From positions 15,697 through 79,696 of the forward strand of contig CAZYPV010000003.1 in the NCBI GenBank assembly GCA_964649515.1: 64,000 nt of DNA, in the 5' to 3' direction. Made by a program: the position numbers and the translations under genes. The DNA comes from CALKGK01 sp964649515 (GTDB lineage Bacteria; Bacteroidota; Bacteroidia; Flavobacteriales_D; Sanyastnellaceae). The notes under the pieces were generated by a model. It saw only the letters and a program-made list of their open reading frames with translations, did not search any database and was not told the origin of the DNA. Positions 57,258-64,000 of the stretch are shown here, piece by piece (position 1 is the first letter of the stretch; each line of letters begins with the position of its first letter).

Positions 57258-57989
57258 TTAAAGATTGGGATTCTTTTTCACCGGAGAGAAGCGCATTTTG
57301 ATCACCCCCCAAAAGGCTTCCTTGAAAATACCCAAGCTCATTTTGGACTCGCCAAATTGTCTGTCGATAAAAGTAATGGGCACCTCTTTGGCCTTGAAAC
57401 CGAGCCGTGATGCCTTGTATTTCATTTCGATTTGAAAAGCATATCCAATGAACTTGATTCCGTTCAAATCAATCGTTCGCAATACTTTGGACGTATAGCA
57501 TTTGAATCCTGCCGTACAATCGCGGATACCGAGCCACAAGACGATGTTCACGTAAACCGAAGCGAAGTAAGACATCAGAATCCGGTTAAGCGGCCAATTG
57601 TCCACTTTTCCGCCTTTCACATATCGCGACCCGATGCTAAAATCGGCCCCATCTGTTGCGCAGGCGGCATACAATCGTTCGAGATCGTCAGGATTGTGTG
57701 AAAAGTCGGCATCCATCTCAAAAATGTAGCCGTACTGATGTTCCAAACCATATTTAAATCCGGCAATGTAGGCCGTTCCCAATCCTTGTTTTCCCTCGCG
57801 TTCAAGGAGGTGGAGTTGTTCTGGAAACTCTTTTTGAAGCTCCTTCACCTTGGCCGCTGTTCCGTCTGGAGAGCCATCGTCAACGATGAGCATGTGGAAG
57901 GGTTTCTTCAAAGAGAACACTTTGCGCACGATGCGTTCGATGTTTTCAATTTCGTTGTACGTGGGGGTAATGACCAAACTATCAGACAC
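57258..57989 (-). CDS. Polyprenol monophosphomannose synthase-type glycosyltransferase
   Basis: The 243-residue family 2 glycosyltransferase moves a sugar, in known relatives mannose from GDP-mannose, to a polyprenyl phosphate. Key features are VITPTYNEIENIERIVRK (nucleotide-sugar binding), LIVDDGSPDGTAAK, EMDADFSHNPDDL as the DxD region, and SRYVKGGKVDNWPLNR. The GTG at 57989 is preferred: a strong promoter (TTTG-N18-TATATTTG) lies just upstream, whereas the ATG at 58037 is beyond it. It is the first gene of the pyrC operon. A manC gene for GDP-mannose is at the window's left end. Confidence 0.92.
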   Translation of the reverse strand: MSDSLVITPTYNEIENIERIVRKVFSLKKPFHMLIVDDGSPDGTAAKVKELQKEFPEQLHLLEREGKQGLGTAYIAGFKYGLEHQYGYIFEMDADFSHNPDDLERLYAACATDGADFSIGSRYVKGGKVDNWPLNRILMSYFASVYVNIVLWLGIRDCTAGFKCYTSKVLRTIDLNGIKFIGYAFQIEMKYKASRLGFKAKEVPITFIDRQFGESKMSLGIFKEAFWGVIKMRFSPVKKNPNL

Positions 57990-58008
57990 AGGCGTGGGCT
58001 TTGTGGGA

Positions 58009-58038
58009 CAAATATAGGGCAAACTAATGAAGCCCAAA
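58009..58038 (-). promoter_or_regulatory. Promoter of the glycosyltransferase-pyrC-DUF4296 operon
   Basis: On the minus strand TTTG (58038-58035) is followed after 18 bases by TATATTTG (58016-58009) and T. It is a full consensus match, 19 bases before the GTG start at 57989. Confidence 0.7.
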
Positions 58039-58090
58039 ACCGATTAACAGGGCTTGGGAATTTCCATCTAAAAACCTTGATGAATGGGAA

Positions 58091-58930
58091 TTATGCCTTG
58101 ATCATGCGCAAGAACTTCACTTCCTCTTCAGTCAAATGACGGTACCTTCCGCGGGGTAAGTCCTTTTTTGTTAGGCCGGCAAAAACCACTCGATCGAGTT
58201 TACTAACGGTATATCCAAAGTGCTCAAAAAGACGAGCAACGATGTTGTTTTTCGTGGAGTGAATCTGAATCCCGATTTGATGCGGATCTGACCCATTCCC
58301 AACGTAATCAATTTCTTGCACCTTTACGATTCCATCATCCAATTCAACACCTTCCCGAATAGCTGCAAGGTGAGTGGACTTGACCTTTTCTTTGAGGGTG
58401 ACGTGGTAAATCTTGCGCACTCCACTCTTGGGATTGTTGAGGTTTTTAGCCATTTCACCGTCGTTGGTGAAAAGCACAAGTCCGGTGGTTAGTCGGTCCA
58501 ATCTACCTACTGGCGAGATGGCTTCTTTTGTTGCGCCTTTGATGAGGGAAGCTACCGTTCGTCTGCCCAATGGATCATCCATTGAGGTAACTACGTTTTT
58601 GGGTTTATTGAGTAAGACGTAACGCTTTTTATCTGGCTTGATGCTGTTGCCATCGTACTTGATGTCGTCGCTGGGCATCACTCGTGTGCCTAATTCCGTC
58701 ACAACCTCACCGTTCACAGTCACCACACCGGCGGTAATGAGGGTGTCTGCCTCACGGCGGGAACATACGCCAGAGTTGGCGATGTATTTATTCAAGCGCA
58801 TGGAGCCATCATCTACCCGCGCTTTGATGGCTTTGGGCTTTGATGGACGCCGAACTTCCTCTCCTTTTCGGTTGGTTACTTTCAGTGGTCCTTTCCCAGG
58901 ACGTTTGTTTTTTGGTGATTCTTTCTTCAT
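58091..58930 (-). CDS. rluB: rRNA pseudouridine synthase, RsuA/RluB family
   Basis: It converts a uridine in ribosomal RNA to pseudouridine. The 279-residue protein has a basic N-terminal tail (about 1-45, Lys/Arg-rich), an S4 RNA-binding domain (about 47-105, MRLNKYIANSGVCSRREADTLI, with RREAD) and a catalytic domain (about 110-279) with VGRLDRLTTGLVLFTNDGEMA carrying the catalytic Asp. RluB-type numbering is likely but the exact target uridine is not read from sequence. The ATG at 58930 follows a TATTTTTG box by five bases; an ATG 75 bases upstream would lengthen the protein and precede that box. Confidence 0.93.
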   Translation of the reverse strand: MKKESPKNKRPGKGPLKVTNRKGEEVRRPSKPKAIKARVDDGSMRLNKYIANSGVCSRREADTLITAGVVTVNGEVVTELGTRVMPSDDIKYDGNSIKPDKKRYVLLNKPKNVVTSMDDPLGRRTVASLIKGATKEAISPVGRLDRLTTGLVLFTNDGEMAKNLNNPKSGVRKIYHVTLKEKVKSTHLAAIREGVELDDGIVKVQEIDYVGNGSDPHQIGIQIHSTKNNIVARLFEHFGYTVSKLDRVVFAGLTKKDLPRGRYRHLTEEEVKFLRMIKA

Positions 58931-58935
58931 CACTG

Positions 58936-58943
58936 CAAAAATA
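58936..58943 (-). promoter_or_regulatory. -7 box of the pseudouridine synthase gene
   Basis: TATTTTTG followed by C matches TAnnTTTGY on the minus strand, five bases before ATG 58930. There is no clear -33 TTG. Confidence 0.5.
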
Positions 58944-59027
58944 GGCTTATTTCCGCACTCTTCATCCTTCACCTGCTTTTTGACTTCTTCCCAAACAAAA
59001 GCCATGCGAGGAGCACAATAATTGTCT

Positions 59028-59387
59028 TCAAATAAGCGGATAGAACGCTGATTTCAAGTGAGTCAACTTGGCGCCAACCCCACTTCCGACGATGCTGATG
59101 ATATCAAAACGCGCCTCTCCTGGCCAATTCGTTTTTCGAAGATAATGGTCTGCGGCTTTAATGATGCGCGTTTGTTTGTTCTTCACCACAGCTTGCCAGG
59201 GGGAGCCATAATGTTCGCTGCTCCTCATTTTAACTTCAATGAACACCATGATGTCTTCTCGAGAAGCGATGATATCAATTTCAGCCTTTCCAAATCGCCA
59301 GTTGCGTTCAAGAATGGTGTACCCTTCTTTTTTGAGGAAAGAAGTGGCCATGTTTTCGCCGGTGTTGCCCAGTGCATTGTGATCCAT
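59028..59387 (-). CDS. yraN: YraN family protein (UPF0102)
   Basis: The 119-residue protein has the nuclease-like (restriction-endonuclease-fold) signature of UPF0102: GNTGENMATSFLKKEGYTILERNWRFGKAEIDIIAS, in pieces LGNTGENMATSFLKKEG and GKAEIDIIA, then VFIEVKMRSS with the catalytic-type E-V-K triad. The biological role is unclear; family members bind nucleic acid. I start at ATG 59387 since 58 further residues upstream lack homology and overlap a divergent gene's promoter region. Confidence 0.9.
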   Translation of the reverse strand: MDHNALGNTGENMATSFLKKEGYTILERNWRFGKAEIDIIASREDIMVFIEVKMRSSEHYGSPWQAVVKNKQTRIIKAADHYLRKTNWPGEARFDIISIVGSGVGAKLTHLKSAFYPLI

Positions 59388-59419
59388 TTTTGCAAGGTGA
59401 GGAATGTTTTTGAAAGAAG

Positions 59420-59427
59420 TACCTTTG
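59420..59427 (+). promoter_or_regulatory. -7 box of the outer-membrane-like protein gene
   Basis: TACCTTTG followed by C lies 17 bases before ATG 59445. A TTG at 59390 is 27 bases upstream, slightly too far for the preferred spacing. Confidence 0.45.
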
Positions 59428-59444
59428 CCGAAATTCCAATTTGT

Positions 59445-60308
59445 ATGCGTGCTGCAGTTATTTTGTGTGTGATGCTTTTGAGTACTTTTTTCGGAGTTGC
59501 TCAAGACGTGGGTGAAGTGAATTTGCTTTCTCGAAGCGAGATTAGACATCGCAGCAATCAATTCTTTTTTTATTGGGGGTACAATCGGGCGAGCTATAAC
59601 CCTTCGGACATTTCATTTCGGGGTGAAGGTTATGATTTTAAGCTTGAAAAAGTGAGAGCTCATGACTTGCCAGAACGTTGGGACCCCAAAGTGTATTTCA
59701 ACCCAAAACAACTCACCATCCCACAATTCAACTTCAGAGTAGGCTATTTTCTAAACGATAAATACAGCATTTCTTTGGGCTGGGATCACATGAAGTACCG
59801 CATCGATGAGTTTCAACGCGTACAAGTTCGTGGTGAAATTTCGAGTGAGCTGAGTGAAGAATACGGCGGTGTTTACGACGGACAATATGCCATACTTGAC
59901 CCCAAGCGCTTCCTTACCATGGAACACACTGATGGTTTTAATTTTGTGCGAGCGGCCATTGAGCGACAAGATGTAATTGCTCGTTCAAAAAATGGAAAAC
60001 ACGGGGTATGCTTCACTGGGGCTTTGAGCTTGGGCGCCATGTTTCCCTGGACCGATTTCACGCTTTTTGGTGAACGAAACCGAAATTTTGTGCACTTAGC
60101 CGGTTATGGGGCGTCCATCCACACGGGGTTCCGTTTTGAGTTCTTCAATTATGGCTTCGTTCAGTACGCCAGTCAGCTCGGTTGGGTGAACATGCCAGAC
60201 ATCATTCTCGAAGGGAAAAGTGCGGCACGGGCGAGTCAGAAAGTCACCTTCCACGAGCGCTCCATCGTTGCCGGCGCTTACATTCCCATCCAGCGCAAGA
60301 ACAACTAA
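59445..60308 (+). CDS. Secreted beta-barrel-like protein of unknown function
   Basis: The 287-residue protein has a signal peptide (about 1-20, ending FGVAQ). The mature part has alternating aromatic residues (FFFYWGYNRASYNPSDISFRG, with YWGYNRASY), basic patches, and a pattern of amphipathic strands ending YIPIQRKNN, consistent with an outer-membrane barrel of 8-12 strands. I do not recognise a named family. The frame is open 129 codons upstream, but that part overlaps the divergent yraN gene and has no signal peptide. The -7 box at 59420 agrees with the start given. Confidence 0.75.
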   Translation: MRAAVILCVMLLSTFFGVAQDVGEVNLLSRSEIRHRSNQFFFYWGYNRASYNPSDISFRGEGYDFKLEKVRAHDLPERWDPKVYFNPKQLTIPQFNFRVGYFLNDKYSISLGWDHMKYRIDEFQRVQVRGEISSELSEEYGGVYDGQYAILDPKRFLTMEHTDGFNFVRAAIERQDVIARSKNGKHGVCFTGALSLGAMFPWTDFTLFGERNRNFVHLAGYGASIHTGFRFEFFNYGFVQYASQLGWVNMPDIILEGKSAARASQKVTFHERSIVAGAYIPIQRKNN

Positions 60309-60345
60309 GCTTGGCAATTTGATGGAAATGGAGCAATATCAGACC

Positions 60346-61221
60346 TTATTTTAGCACCATATCTGTACTTCCGATGAGGGCAGATCCTTCATAAACGAAG
60401 ACTTTATAATCGCCTTTCTCCAGCTCTGATTCTGGGCTATAGAAAATACACACGTCCATTTGATTGTTGTTGTAGTCGATTTCACGGCTCACGGAATAAT
60501 AATCTGCTCCACCATCGAAATCGTATTGCTGTGCGCCATTTTTGGTAGGAAGTACCTGTCCATTTGGAGCTATGATGCGCATGTAGAGGTTTTTCGTTCC
60601 GGGTTTCGCAATGGGGTTTTCAACCACCGTAAAGCAAGCCTTGATCATGTCTGCCCGGCGTGCTCGATTGGTTTCTGATTGTTTTCCTCCGCTAGACAGA
60701 CGGATACCTTGCGCCAACAATCCAGTGCTTTGGAGACGCTGACCTGTGGCAATGATGTTCTCCATGTTTTCTTGTCGTTCTTGAAGGTTCTCGTTGCGTT
60801 TGGTTACATCTTGCACGGTTTGTTTCATGGCTAGGTTTTCCTCTTGCAGTGCCTTGTTGAGCTGGTTGAGGGAGTCGATCGTAACCACATATCCTTTCAT
60901 GATTGATCGCAAGGTTTCGGTTTCCTTTTTGAGTTTTGAAACGCTCCAATTGCGGTCTTTCACTTTTTTCAAGAGGTCTTCAATTTGACCGCGCTGATCG
61001 GCCATTTCAGCCATCAGAAAAGAATTCTCGGTTTTCAATGTATCGTAACTGAACATCATCTTCTGGAGGTCCAATTCGAGTTGATCGCGTTCGATGCCGA
61101 GTCCGTCAATCGTTTCTACCTGTTCGGATACGGTATCGCTTGAGCCTTTTAATTTGAAGCCGAGGTAGCCACAAACGATCAGAAGTAAAGCGATGATGAC
61201 GAGGGATGTTTTATTGTTCAT
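60346..61221 (-). CDS. Membrane-anchored coiled-coil protein
   Basis: The 291-residue protein has one N-terminal transmembrane helix (about 6-26, after NNKTSLVII) and a long coiled coil (about 35-175) rich in Glu, Leu and Lys. The C-terminal 100 residues form a compact beta domain with VVENPIAKPGTKNLYMRIIAPNGQVL, in pieces GTKNLYMRIIAPNG, and CIFYSPESELEKGDYKVFVYEGSALIG. The protein type is frequent in Bacteroidota as a conserved hypothetical. I chose ATG 61221, as the alternative start nine bases upstream is a TTG. It faces the preceding plus-strand gene. Confidence 0.8.
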   Translation of the reverse strand: MNNKTSLVIIALLLIVCGYLGFKLKGSSDTVSEQVETIDGLGIERDQLELDLQKMMFSYDTLKTENSFLMAEMADQRGQIEDLLKKVKDRNWSVSKLKKETETLRSIMKGYVVTIDSLNQLNKALQEENLAMKQTVQDVTKRNENLQERQENMENIIATGQRLQSTGLLAQGIRLSSGGKQSETNRARRADMIKACFTVVENPIAKPGTKNLYMRIIAPNGQVLPTKNGAQQYDFDGGADYYSVSREIDYNNNQMDVCIFYSPESELEKGDYKVFVYEGSALIGSTDMVLK

Positions 61222-61499
61222 GTTTTTCAACTTTGATGTACGAAGTTAACGTTACGCGGGGTGATTTTTATATTTCCGAATGAAAATTGCGAGCAGTTCA
61301 TTGTTAATCGATCTGAACTTTCCATTAAACGTTATTTTGATGACAGTTGTGGACGCTTTCTTGGAAGGCATTCGATGAAAAAAGATACTCTTTTCGCGCT
61401 GAAATTGAACAAATCTTGCTTTAAAACACTCATTATTACGGGTTTTTAACAGCCCGAAGAAGTTCACTAAATTGTGATTCTTAAATGCCGCAAACCAAG

Positions 61500-61507
61500 T
61501 ATATTCG
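61500..61507 (+). promoter_or_regulatory. Variant -7 box of egtB
   Basis: TATATTCG followed by C differs at one base from TAnnTTTG and lies six bases before ATG 61514. It resembles TAATTTCG upstream of pssA and TAACTTCG upstream of two other genes. The remaining 280-base spacer (61222-61499) shows no other element. Confidence 0.35.
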
Positions 61508-61513
61508 CCTCGA

Positions 61514-62704
61514 ATGAATTCACCATCGCCTACAAAAACAGATCGCCTCGATCGGAAGAACCGCATATTGGTCTCTTTTCGAGAAATTCGGCAGCGCACG
61601 ATTTCCCTTTGCCAGCCCTTAGAAATTGAGGATTTTGTGGTTCAACCCAGCGAAGATGTATCGCCTCCAAAATGGCACCTCGCTCATACCACTTGGTTTT
61701 TTGAGAACTTCATCCTTTCCAAAGACGAATCCTACAGTCCTTACCACCCTCAGTATGGCTATCTCTTCAACAGCTATTATGAAGGTGAAGGAGCGAGAGT
61801 ACTTCGCAAAGAACGCGGATTTTTGAGCCGACCCACCGTTGCAGAAATTGCTCATTACCGCACTTATGTGAACGAAGGAATGGAGCGGCTGCTGAGCGGA
61901 GAAGTGAACGAAGAATTGCTCGATTGGATAGAAGTGGGCTTGCACCATGAGCAGCAGCATCAAGAACTGTTGCTTTCGGACATCAAGTTCATTTTGGGAC
62001 ACAACCCTTTGTATCCGGAGTATGATGATTTTCATGAACACCCCATCGCCAAGAGGTCTGAATGGGTGCACATGGAGGAAGGAATGTATAAGATTGGTTT
62101 TCGGGGTGATGGATTTTCGTTTGACAACGAACTTGGGGCGCACGAAGTATTTTTGCCTGCTTTTACCATAAAGAGTGAGTTGGTGAGCAATGGAGAGTTC
62201 ATCGATTTTATTGAAGCCGGAGGTTATGAATCTTTTGGATATTGGCACGCCGAAGGGTGGGAATGGGTAAAAGCCAACAACATCTCGGCTCCCTTGTATT
62301 GGCAAAAAAGAGAGGGAACTTGGTACCATTATACGCTCGAAGGACTTCAAGCCATCGACCCAAAAAAACTATTGAGCCACGTTTCTTTTTATGAAGCTGC
62401 CGCCTTTGCGGAATGGAAGGGAGCCCGACTCCTCACTGAATTTGAGTGGGAAGCGGCTCATGAAAAACTGAATATTGGCTCTAGGTGGGAGTGGACGAAT
62501 AGTGCTTACCTCCCTTATCCCAAGCACGAAAAAGCAGCCGGAGCTTTGGGAGAATATAACGCGAAATTCATGTTGAGTCAAATGGTACTTCGCGGGGGCT
62601 CCGTAGCTTCGCCACCAAATCACGTTCGCCCGAGTTATCGCAATTTTTTCCACCCCCACTTGCGATGGCAGTACACGGGAATTCGACTCGCTAAAAAACA
62701 CTGA
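61514..62704 (+). CDS. egtB: Sulfoxide synthase EgtB (ergothioneine biosynthesis)
   Basis: EgtB is a non-haem iron enzyme that joins oxygen-activated sulphur from cysteine or gamma-glutamylcysteine to trimethylhistidine. The 396-residue protein has a DinB-like N-terminal domain with iron ligands His58 in WHLAHTTWFFE and HHEQQHQE (His145 and His149 in the H-x3-H-x-E motif). A C-terminal sulfatase-modifying-factor (FGE-like) domain begins near residue 190 and ends VLRGGSVAS and TGIRLAKKH. It is the first gene of egtB-egtD-DUF427. No egtC-type amidohydrolase or egtE-type lyase is present here. Confidence 0.92.
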   Translation: MNSPSPTKTDRLDRKNRILVSFREIRQRTISLCQPLEIEDFVVQPSEDVSPPKWHLAHTTWFFENFILSKDESYSPYHPQYGYLFNSYYEGEGARVLRKERGFLSRPTVAEIAHYRTYVNEGMERLLSGEVNEELLDWIEVGLHHEQQHQELLLSDIKFILGHNPLYPEYDDFHEHPIAKRSEWVHMEEGMYKIGFRGDGFSFDNELGAHEVFLPAFTIKSELVSNGEFIDFIEAGGYESFGYWHAEGWEWVKANNISAPLYWQKREGTWYHYTLEGLQAIDPKKLLSHVSFYEAAAFAEWKGARLLTEFEWEAAHEKLNIGSRWEWTNSAYLPYPKHEKAAGALGEYNAKFMLSQMVLRGGSVASPPNHVRPSYRNFFHPHLRWQYTGIRLAKKH

Positions 62705-62705
62705 A

Positions 62706-63680
62706 ATGAAAACTAAAAACCTACCGATCAACACAAAATTTGCTGAAGATATCGACCACGGCTTATCCCTCAAGTTAAAGAAACTACCCTCAAAATATTT
62801 CTACAACAAGAAAGGCGACGAGCTCTTTGTAAAAATCATGCATTGTGAAGAGTACTATCCTACGGATTGTGAATTGGAAATTTTAAAGCATCAATCGTCC
62901 GACATTATTGCTGCTTGCAATTTACCGCGCAATCGTGTGAATGTAATTGAACTGGGCGCTGGGGATGGACTCAAAACCCGAGAGTTATTGAAGGGTTTTG
63001 TTCAGGAGAAAGTTGAAACCCGTTATTTACCTGTGGACATCTCTGCGAACGCTGTTGAAGGTCTTGTGAGCAAACTAAAAGTTGAAATCCCCGAAGTTGA
63101 AACGAAAGGGAAAGTGGGCGATTATTTCGAAATTCTCCATGAAGTAAGTGCCACATCTGAGCGCGCCAAACTCATTCTTTTCTTGGGTTCAACCATCGGC
63201 AATATGACCCCAGAGGTAGCCCAGCAGTTTGTGAGCGACATTGCCAAAAACATGCAAGCGAATGACCGATTGCTCATTGGTTTTGACCTGAAGAAAGAAC
63301 CGGAAACCGTGCGAGCGGCATACAATGATAAAACGGGTTATACCCGAGCATTCAATCTCAATTTACTGGAACGCATCAATGAAGAATTGGGCGGAAACTT
63401 TGAGCTCTCTCAATTCAAGCATTACCCCGTTTACAACCCACAGACGGGAACAGCAAAGAGCTATTTGATCAGTCTTTGCGACCAAGAAGTAACGCTTGCC
63501 GCGCTCAACAAAACCTATTCATTTGAAGCTTGGGAAAGCATTCATACCGAAATCTCCCAAAAATACAGCAAATCAGCCATCGAAGATTTGGCCCAAAACT
63601 GTGGTTTGGAAGTGCAGCGAACATTTTCAGATCAACGTGCTTATTATGCTGACGTCTTATTTAAAAAACAAGCACCATGA
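62706..63680 (+). CDS. egtD: L-histidine N-alpha-methyltransferase EgtD
   Basis: EgtD uses SAM to trimethylate histidine to hercynine, the first step to ergothioneine. The 324-residue protein has the family Methyltransf_33 fold: YFYNKKGDELFVKIMHCEEYYPTDCE, with the DxLFxxI motif; the SAM-binding VIELGAGDGLKTRELL; FLGSTIGNM; and a late TDLKKEPE-like FDLKKEPETV with Y-N-D. The length matches the M. smegmatis enzyme. The gene starts one base after the egtB stop and overlaps the DUF427 gene by four bases. Confidence 0.94.
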   Translation: MKTKNLPINTKFAEDIDHGLSLKLKKLPSKYFYNKKGDELFVKIMHCEEYYPTDCELEILKHQSSDIIAACNLPRNRVNVIELGAGDGLKTRELLKGFVQEKVETRYLPVDISANAVEGLVSKLKVEIPEVETKGKVGDYFEILHEVSATSERAKLILFLGSTIGNMTPEVAQQFVSDIAKNMQANDRLLIGFDLKKEPETVRAAYNDKTGYTRAFNLNLLERINEELGGNFELSQFKHYPVYNPQTGTAKSYLISLCDQEVTLAALNKTYSFEAWESIHTEISQKYSKSAIEDLAQNCGLEVQRTFSDQRAYYADVLFKKQAP

Positions 63681-63958
63681 AAGCCATTTGGAACAACACC
63701 GTTATTGCTGAAAGCGACGATACCATTGTGATTGAAGGAAATCACTACTTCCCTCCCAGCTCATTGAAAGAAGGCTACTTTAAGTCCAGTGATCATCACA
63801 CGGTTTGCCCTTGGAAAGGAACCGCTCATTATTACAGTCTTGATGTGAATGGTGAAACCAATGAAAACGCGGCGTGGTATTACCCTGAGGTATCCGAATT
63901 GGCCAAAGACCTGAAAGGAAAAGTGGCTTTCTGGAAAGGTGTTGAAGTGGTGAAGTAG
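63677..63958 (+). CDS. DUF427 domain protein
   Basis: The 93-residue protein has the DUF427 signature: YFPPSSLKEGYFKSSDHHTVCPWKGTAHYYSLDV, in pieces YFPPSSLKEGYF and TVCPWKGTAHYYSL, and a final AWYYPEVSELAKDLKGKVAFW. The PWKGxAxYY motif is conserved. Its fold is small and beta-rich; the function is unknown. The ATGA overlap with egtD shows coupled translation, so a role near the thiol-histidine pathway is plausible, but the same domain occurs in many contexts. Confidence 0.9.
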   Translation: MKAIWNNTVIAESDDTIVIEGNHYFPPSSLKEGYFKSSDHHTVCPWKGTAHYYSLDVNGETNENAAWYYPEVSELAKDLKGKVAFWKGVEVVK

Positions 63959-63960
63959 AC

Positions 63961-64000
63961 CTAACGCACCACCTGCAAGCTCGATTCCAGCACCTTGGTT
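63961..64000 (-). CDS. C-terminal end of a minus-strand gene, truncated at window edge
   Basis: A stop codon (TAG) at 63963-63961 closes a frame that runs off the right edge. The last twelve residues read TKVLESSLQVVR. The basic, hydrophobic end with a final Arg resembles the end of a T9SS type A sorting domain, but twelve residues are not enough to be sure. It is convergent with the DUF427 gene. Confidence 0.35.
   Translation of the reverse strand, partial: TKVLESSLQVVR

Noticed and set aside
59058..59444. Upstream extension of the outer-membrane-like protein
   Set aside because: It overlaps yraN and lies before the -7 box and the signal peptide.
61252..61599. Minus-strand frame of 115 residues before egtB
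   Set aside because: It overlaps the egtB start, is rich in rare composition and has no homologous features.
1..64000. CRISPR arrays, phage genes or insertion sequences
   Set aside because: I found no regularly spaced direct repeats, transposase or integrase in the window.

Overview
This window looks like a draft-genome contig from a marine-type Bacteroidota, most likely Flavobacteriales (Cryomorphaceae or Schleiferiaceae-like). The evidence is a set of type IX secretion (T9SS) signatures: gliding-motility type B C-terminal domains, a type A sorting domain, and PorP/SprF and PorE-like proteins. Other pointers are a DUF349 protein, DUF4296, a DnaG of the flavobacterial type without canonical zinc ligands, and the Bacteroidota promoter consensus TTG-N17-23-TAnnTTTG, which recurs upstream of many genes here. 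Two runs of exactly 100 N (36070-36169 and 42979-43078) are scaffold gaps, each cutting a minus-strand gene. No prophage, insertion sequence or CRISPR array is visible. This is mostly core chromosome with a few accessory surface-protein blocks.

Layout. 1-7 kb: 3' end of manC; a minus operon prfB-arsC-fumC, with RF2 made by programmed +1 frameshifting; a membrane protein with recX; a DUF349 protein. 7-10 kb: three overlapping minus-strand signalling genes (receiver, degenerate kinase, REC-GAF-kinase hybrid). 10-18 kb: T9SS-exported lipase, XRE regulator, an AcuI-like reductase with a polysaccharide deacetylase, a quinone reductase and leuS. 18-27 kb: a minus operon for a 1790-residue surface protein, its SprF-like partner and a PorE-like OmpA protein. 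27-31 kb: tRNA-Gln, an ALDH8-like aldehyde dehydrogenase, an unannotated 29-residue ORF with its own promoter, an OmpA lipoprotein, a solitary REP-like palindrome and a Cys-rich repeat lipoprotein. 31-36 kb: recJ, MscS channel, dnaG and a gapped small gene. 36-42 kb: a TonB / response regulator / kinase block (RprXY-like), an intergenic region that probably encodes a structured small RNA, then prs-rplY-pth. 42-48 kb: ECF sigma with putative anti-sigma, a 48-residue protein, and a 1296-residue SBBP/PKD surface protein. 48-56 kb: gpsA, glyQS, pgk, a 20-residue-repeat secreted protein, purS-pssA, tRNA-Cys, a TonB-domain protein and a TRIC channel. 55-64 kb: DUF4296-pyrC-glycosyltransferase, rRNA pseudouridine synthase, YraN, an outer-membrane-like protein, a coiled-coil protein, and egtB-egtD-DUF427 for ergothioneine-type thiols.

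The most interesting signals not explained by ordinary gene calls are: (i) a candidate structured ncRNA at 39629-39763 with a -7 box, a GNRA hairpin and a UUCG-capped terminator; (ii) a 29-residue ORF at 28552-28641 behind a near-perfect promoter; (iii) a group of genes (prfB, glyQS, rluB, and with a variant box pssA and egtB) whose -7 box lies only 5-7 nt before the start codon, predicting leaderless mRNAs; (iv) a 16-bp palindrome GTAAGA-N4-TCTTAC found upstream of two T9SS cargo genes; (v) three helically phased TTAAC repeats upstream of the kinase/regulator operon. All are inferred from sequence reading alone.
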